DNA from: Desulfobacterales bacterium
GTDB taxonomy: Bacteria; Desulfobacterota; Desulfobacteria; Desulfobacterales; C00003060
Direction: 5' to 3'
Assembly (NCBI GenBank): GCA_030668505.1
Contig: DAOUTV010000160.1
Span: 1-5,367 of the forward strand
Length of the DNA stretch: 5,367 nt
The notes beneath the pieces are model-generated. The model had not been told where the DNA came from. It ran no database searches and was given only the letters and a program-made list of their open reading frames with translations. Made by a program: the position numbers and the translations under genes. Each line of letters opens with the position of its first letter. The stretch's first letter is position 1. Below, piece by piece: positions 4,718-5,367 of the stretch.

Positions 4718-5367
4718 CTACACCTCAACAACGTTGTTATCTCCGATAAGCAGACGCAAGGCTCGGCTATGGTTCTTTTTGTGGACTACCTTGGCTTCTC
4801 GACCAATCAGGCTATCTTCTATCCTGGCTATGTTTTCAATATCGCACTTGTCGAGGATCACCGAATGCTCGATGGCAGAATTTATGATACGTGTTCCATG
4901 GCCGATCGTCGTATAAGGCCCGATAAAAGAATCCACGATTTCACACCTTTTTCCAATAACCACAGGGCCACGGATGCTGCTATTGACAATCCTGGCTGTC
5001 TTTTCCAACCGGACACGTCCGGAGACATTGCTTTTGCTGTCTACTTTTCCTTGGATATCCCTTTTTATATAGTCGTCCAGCACAACGGTGTTGGCTGCCA
5101 GGAAGTCATCCTTTTTGCCCGTATCAAGCCACCAATCCTTTAGAATCTGTCCGTTTACTGATCCGCCTGAGCGCATCAACTCCTGAATGGCATCCGTGAT
5201 TTCAAGTTCTCCTCGACTACTTGGCTTGATCCGATCAATTGCATCGTGGATGCTGGGCGAGAAGAAATAGACCCCTACCAGGGCAAGGTTGGAAGGCGGG
5301 ACTTTTGGTTTTTCCACAAGCTTTGTTATCTGTCCCTTTTTATTCAATACAGCCACACCAAAGGCCC
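4718..5367 (-). CDS. rmlA: Glucose-1-phosphate thymidylyltransferase, long form (C-terminal part)
   Basis: This enzyme joins glucose 1-phosphate and dTTP to give dTDP-glucose, the first step of the pathway. Only the C-terminal 216 or so residues are present; the frame stays open to the window edge, and the GTG at 5354-5356 is an internal valine codon, not a start. The segment AFGVAVLNKKGQITKLVEKP carries the EKP motif. It is followed by NLALVGVYFF, then RGELEITDAIQ and WWLDTGKKDDFLAAN, all typical of the nucleotidyltransferase fold. After this comes a hexapeptide-repeat left-handed beta-helix (VVIGKRCEIVDSFIGPYTTIGHGTRI and onward), which the standard roughly 290-residue RmlA lacks. This fits the long RmlA/StrD-like class (TIGR01208, about 355 residues). 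Placement directly before rmlB supports the activity. A related sugar-phosphate nucleotidyltransferase with another substrate cannot be ruled out, because the N-terminal nucleotide-binding part is outside the window. Confidence 0.88.
   Translation of the reverse strand, partial: AFGVAVLNKKGQITKLVEKPKVPPSNLALVGVYFFSPSIHDAIDRIKPSSRGELEITDAIQELMRSGGSVNGQILKDWWLDTGKKDDFLAANTVVLDDYIKRDIQGKVDSKSNVSGRVRLEKTARIVNSSIRGPVVIGKRCEIVDSFIGPYTTIGHGTRIINSAIEHSVILDKCDIENIARIEDSLIGREAKVVHKKNHSRALRLLIGDNNVVEV

Noticed and set aside
4676..5143. Plus-strand 155-codon open frame
   Set aside because: It is antisense to the conserved beta-helix region of rmlA, with no family resemblance of its own.

Overview
The window reads almost entirely on the minus strand. 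From right to left it carries one apparent operon-like run: the 3' part of a long-form glucose-1-phosphate thymidylyltransferase (rmlA-like), then rmlB (dTDP-glucose 4,6-dehydratase), rmlD (dTDP-4-dehydrorhamnose reductase), a secreted DUF2914-type protein, and a diadenylate cyclase of the CdaA class fused to a YbbR (CdaR-like) C-terminal region. The first three supply activated deoxyhexose (dTDP-L-rhamnose or a relative) for surface polysaccharide; rmlC, the missing epimerase, is not in the window. The last two are an envelope pair: a small exported protein and a membrane enzyme expected to make the second messenger c-di-AMP in the cytoplasm and to sense or bind something outside through its YbbR part.

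Organism: the signal peptide followed by DUF2914, the CdaA-YbbR arrangement, moderate GC, and above all the intergenic repeats (paired 'GTCAYTCCGG...CCGGARTCCAG' units, 'AACATCG' tandem arms beside a four-helix-bundle gene, 'CACAGAGA' tandem arms, 'TTCGAC...GTCGAA' hairpins) look to me like a Gram-negative anaerobe of the Desulfobacterota (old Deltaproteobacteria). This is an inference from memory of repeat style, not a database result.

Layout: 1-226 is non-coding and holds a 168-base inverted-repeat element with three internal hairpins at the 3' end of the gene run. 227-2976 is tightly packed (cdaA, DUF2914 and rmlD with gaps of 6 and 17 bases). 2977-3431 is a 455-base gap that holds a 311-base element with perfect 37-bp inverted arms around a decayed four-helix-bundle gene, an inserted hairpin repeat, and two minor hairpins. 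3432-4466 is rmlB with a TTG start. 4467-4717 is a 251-base gap filled mainly by a third inverted-repeat element with three internal hairpins. 4718-5367 is rmlA, cut by the window edge.

The most notable content is therefore (a) the single-polypeptide CdaA-YbbR fusion placed after rhamnose genes and (b) three sequence-unrelated, similarly built inverted-repeat elements, one in each long non-coding stretch, one of which encloses a four-helix-bundle gene remnant and looks like a non-autonomous mobile unit.
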